Source: Fratercula arctica (lineage: Eukaryota; Chordata; Aves; Charadriiformes; Alcidae). Taken from it: a stretch of 64,000 bases of DNA. Both the position numbers and the translations under genes were made by a program. Numbering within the stretch: the stretch's first letter is position 1; every line of letters starts with the position of its first letter. Below the pieces are notes generated by a model that saw only the letters and a program-made list of their open reading frames with translations, was not told the DNA's origin and ran no database searches. The stretch covers positions 124,690,626 through 124,754,625 of the forward strand of contig CANTUZ010000003.1 in the NCBI GenBank assembly GCA_947846985.1, in the 5' to 3' direction. Below, one piece after another: positions 61,253 through 64,000 of the stretch.

Positions 61253-61675
61253 GAATCACAGAATCCCAGCACGGCAGGGGTTGGCAGCCACCTCTGGAGA
61301 TCATCCCGTCCAACCCCCTGCCAGAGCAGGGTCACCCACAGCAGGTGGCACAGGAACGTGTCCAGGCGGGGTTGGAATGTCTCCAGAGACGGAGACTCCA
61401 CCACCTCTCTGGGCAGCCTGTGCCAGGGCTCTGCCACCCTCACAGCAAAGAAGTTCCTCCTCATGTTGGGATGGAACTTCCCATGGTCAAGTTTGTGCCC
61501 GTTGCCCCTTGTCCTGTCCCCGGGCACCACTGAGAAGAGCCTGGCCCCATCCTCTTGCCCCCCACCCTTTAGCTCTTGCTGAGCATTGATGAGGTCCCCT
61601 CTCAGCCTGCTCTTCTCCAGCGGAACAGCCCCAGGGCTCTCGGCCTTTCCTCAGCACAGAGATGCTCCAGTCCCT
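61253..61675 (-). mobile_element. CR1 copy, group 1
   Basis: GAATCACAGAATCCC start, 'ctctggagatcatcccgtccaacccc', then antisense reading [20 protein letters not shown] and [20 protein letters not shown]. About 423 bp, very close to 54885-55300, and 5'-truncated in the [12 protein letters not shown] block. Confidence 0.95.
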
Positions 61676-63009
61676 TGAAGGAAGGTTGCAAGAATGATTT
61701 ATTGACCCCCCTTGGCGATGCCGTCTGGTTTAGCCTTTGGAGCCATCCCTGAGCATGCCCATGGACCCGTGCTGCCTCCGGGCTGTCCCACGCCTGCAGA
61801 GGGTCGGTTACACCCGCCATGTCCTCCCACGGCTTCCTCTGCCCCGGGACCAAGCCCCATCACTGCGCCGTGGCACCCGTGGGTAGGCTGGTGGCTGCCG
61901 TGGCCGGCACCGGGCTCCACGCTGCTCCCCCTGCCCCAGCCACAGGTTCTGCCTTGCTTTCCCGGTCCATAAAGTGCTTTCGAGGACAGGGCTGGTTTCA
62001 TGCTGGGCAGCGTGAGCCCAGCTGTTGGTGAGGCTTGTTGTCACCATCGGTGTCTTGGCTTCGGCATGTGTCCTCAAACGTCCTCCTTCGGGTCCGCCCT
62101 GGGGTTCCTTGGGGCTGCAGGTGCCTTTGGGGTCCCACAGGCTGCCTGGGAGCCGTGGGCTGAGGGCTGGTGCAAACACTGTGAACGGTTTGGAAATGCC
62201 AGCTCATACCTTCTGATTTCTGCTTTCTGCATGTGCGTGCATCACAGTGAGAGGTCACACACCATTTTTCCACATGCATCATTTTTCCACAGGGCTCATC
62301 ATTTACTGGCTTGGAATTTGGCAAATGCATCATTGAGACTTCGCTCTTGACTCAGTCTTTCTTCCTTTCCTTCCCAAAGCTTCTGTCCATCGCGCCCATG
62401 GTGTCAGTGCTCCTTCTGGGGTTTGGGTTCTGGAGCGGTGGTTGCTACCGTTCTCCACACCTTTGGTGCCTGCTTTCCATCGGGAAAGCTCCGTCAGGGC
62501 TCAGCCCGTGTCAGGTTCTGCCCTGAGCAGAACGGAGTCATCCTCCCCAGAGGGATTCAGCTCTTCATCCAGGCCGGGCAGCCCAGAGGGGCTCGGGCAG
62601 GTCTCTGGGGCCCTTCTAGACCTGCTCAGGTGTCCTCTCCACTCATGAGAGATATGGCCACCTGATGGGGACGGTGGCCACGGAGAGATCTCCCAAGACA
62701 TTGTCCATAAGGAGATTGGGTTCTTTCTTTCCTCCTAGAGACGTAATCCTGGGGGGCCTGGTCCCTCCCCGGCAGCGCTGCCGTCCTGTGGCAGATGCTG
62801 CACAGAAGGTTTGGTGTCGGGGTCGGCCGGGAGCTGCTTATTCATTCCTCTTCCAGACCAGGAGTGAGCGGTGCGTCTCTCCTCGCCCAGGAACTCCATC
62901 CCAGGTCGACCCATGAGTTTTTCTCGCTTTTTTGCTTTTCCACTCCTCTCCCCCATCCCACTGGTGGGGAGTGCACCAGCAGCTGGTGGGTGCCCGGTTG
63001 CTGGCTCCA

Positions 63010-63610
63010 GCAGTGGAGCTTCTGGAGCTCGTGGGATCCCAATGCAGCTCCTGCAGCCCGTGGGGTCCCAGTGTGGTTCTGGAGCCTGTGGAATCCCAGT
63101 GGGGTCCCAGTGTGGCTCATGGAGCCGGTGGGGTCTCAGTGAAGTTCCTGGAGCCTGTGGGGTCCCAGTAGGGCTCCTGGAGCCTGTGGGGTCCCAGTGG
63201 CATCCCAGTAGGGCTCCTGGAGCCCAGGGAGTCCCAGTGCAGCTCCAGGAAGCTGTGGGGTCCCAGTGGCGTCCCAGTAGGGTTCCTGGAGCCCATGGGG
63301 TCCCAGTGGGATTCCTGGAGCCTGAGGGGTCCCAGTGGAGTCCCAGTGCAGCTCCAAGAGCCCATGGGGTCCTAGCGTGGTCCCAGTGTGGTTCCTGGAG
63401 CCTGGGGGGTCCCAGTGCAGCTCCAGGGAACTGGGTGTCCAAGTGGCATCCCAGTAGGTCTCCTGGAGCCCATGGGGTCCCAGTGTGGTTCCTGGAGCTC
63501 GGGGGGTCCCAGTGGGGTCCCAGTGCAGCTCCTGGAGCCCAGGCGTTCCCAGCGTGGTCCCAGTGTGGCTCCAGGAGCCCAGGGGGTCCCAGGGGGTCCC
63601 AGTGTGGCTG
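63010..63610 (+). repeat. GC-rich minisatellite, 29-bp and 42-bp units
   Basis: Some 17-20 degenerate units of the type GGGGTCCCAGTGTGGTTCC plus TGGAGCCTGT. The basic unit is about 29 bp, and a longer unit of about 42 bp carries an extra GTCCCAGTGGCAT-like 13-mer. There are no stop codons in several frames, so long open frames appear on both strands (299 codons on -, 260 on +) with Gly/Ser/Pro/Trp-rich translations. These are not genes. Confidence 0.95.
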
Positions 63611-63709
63611 TGGCAGCCCCAGCAGCCCGGGCACGGCAGCCCTGCGGTGCTGAGCAGCGGCGTTCCCAGCATTCAGGGTTTCTCGAGAAGGTGATTTTCA
63701 AGCCTTCAC

Positions 63710-63990
63710 TGAACCGAAAACTTTCAGATCCTCCTCCCGGCGCCGAGCGCGGCGGGGTGCGGCACTGGGGCTGGCCGAGCGTGGCAGCGCGAGCATGGCG
63801 GGGGCAGCCCGGCGCCCGCTCCCTGTCGCAATATGTCGTCCGCGTGTGCGCTCACCAGCGGTTCTCACAATCACGATGGTTTCCAGGAACCACGTGTCGC
63901 ACGGGAGAGGCACATCCCCAGCCCTTCTGCGCCCGTGGTGGCAGGACACAAATCGGCGCGGCCCATCTGCCTGCCCAGCCGTTCGAAAAA
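63710..63990. promoter_or_regulatory. CpG-rich segment, possible small CpG island
   Basis: I count about 33 CpG in roughly 290 bp, far denser than the surrounding intron, with GCGCCGAGCGCGGCGGGG at its start. Such density is typical of avian promoters or internal CpG islands. No TATA box, exon or start codon context can be identified. The window ends here in a short A-rich run. It could be an alternative promoter, the edge of a neighbouring gene, or GC-rich minisatellite flank. Confidence 0.35.
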
Positions 63991-64000
63991 ATTAAAAAAA

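Larger units (their letters stand above)
24146..64000 (+). other. DTNB: Sequence downstream of the microexon, probably a long DTNB intron (partial)
   Basis: It begins with the microexon donor. I looked for the remaining dystrobrevin exons (the PMPMPVRS serine/proline segment, the RNDLLVAADSITN segment and the acidic tail) and found none, so this is most simply one intron of at least 39.8 kb. Annotated repeats are listed separately. No identifiable content was seen in 24146-25829, 26446-30103, 30487-31894, 32299-32682, 33053-35585, 35627-38192, 38526-38860, 39428-41630, 41695-42555, 43209-44246, 44906-46507, 46621-48519, 48851-49561, 50068-51756, 52510-53405, 53799-54884, 55915-57374, 57581-58053, 58192-59904, 60511-61252 or 61676-63009. 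Confidence 0.6.

Noticed and set aside
63010..63610. CRISPR-like regular repeats
   Set aside because: Units are contiguous and degenerate with no unique spacers, in a vertebrate genome; it is a minisatellite.
62735..63634. 299-codon open frame on - and overlapping 260-codon frame on +
   Set aside because: Both translate a minisatellite whose unit lacks stop codons. The unit lengths are not all multiples of three and no start, splice or domain evidence exists.

Overview
This window looks like intronic sequence from a bird nuclear genome. Two things support that. First, about two dozen copies of the CR1 non-LTR retrotransposon are present, many ending in the avian-type tail of repeated ATTCTATG. 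Second, four short, well-bounded exons on the + strand read in one continuous frame through the coiled-coil region of a dystrobrevin. The phrase [13 protein letters not shown] in the first exon fits beta-dystrobrevin (DTNB) better than alpha-dystrobrevin (DTNA), going by what is known of the vertebrate proteins. Nothing prokaryotic, and no tRNA, rRNA or CRISPR array, was seen.

Layout: the four exons are at 9550-9635, 11870-11983, 17390-17486 and 24125-24145, with introns of 2.2, 5.4 and 6.6 kb between them. Exon phases match at every junction (86 nt ending phase 2, 114 nt, 97 nt ending phase 0, then a 21-nt in-frame microexon). Together they encode about 105 residues: the two helices (H1 and H2) through which dystrobrevins pair with dystrophin or utrophin, then a seven-residue acidic/glutamine insert. 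The upstream and final downstream DTNB exons were not found. The flanking introns therefore run at least 9.5 kb to the left and, if the gene continues, at least 39.8 kb to the right.

The rest is repeats and unique intron sequence. CR1 copies fall into at least four local groups by tail and body sequence, plus older relics. The longest (15233-16482) keeps the C-terminal half of the reverse transcriptase and carries one frame break that two other copies share. Up to about 46 kb the CR1 copies are mostly on + ; beyond it they are mostly on -. Tandem repeats include a 400-bp CCCATC-type array (31895-32298), a GGA tract (41631-41694), an AT-rich tract abutting a CR1 5' end (55809-55914) and a roughly 600-bp GC-rich minisatellite (63010-63610). 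The last 290 bases are CpG-rich and could be a small CpG island.

Long open frames elsewhere (for example over the minisatellite, the CCCATC array and the CR1 copies) are explained by repeats lacking stop codons, so they are not annotated as genes.
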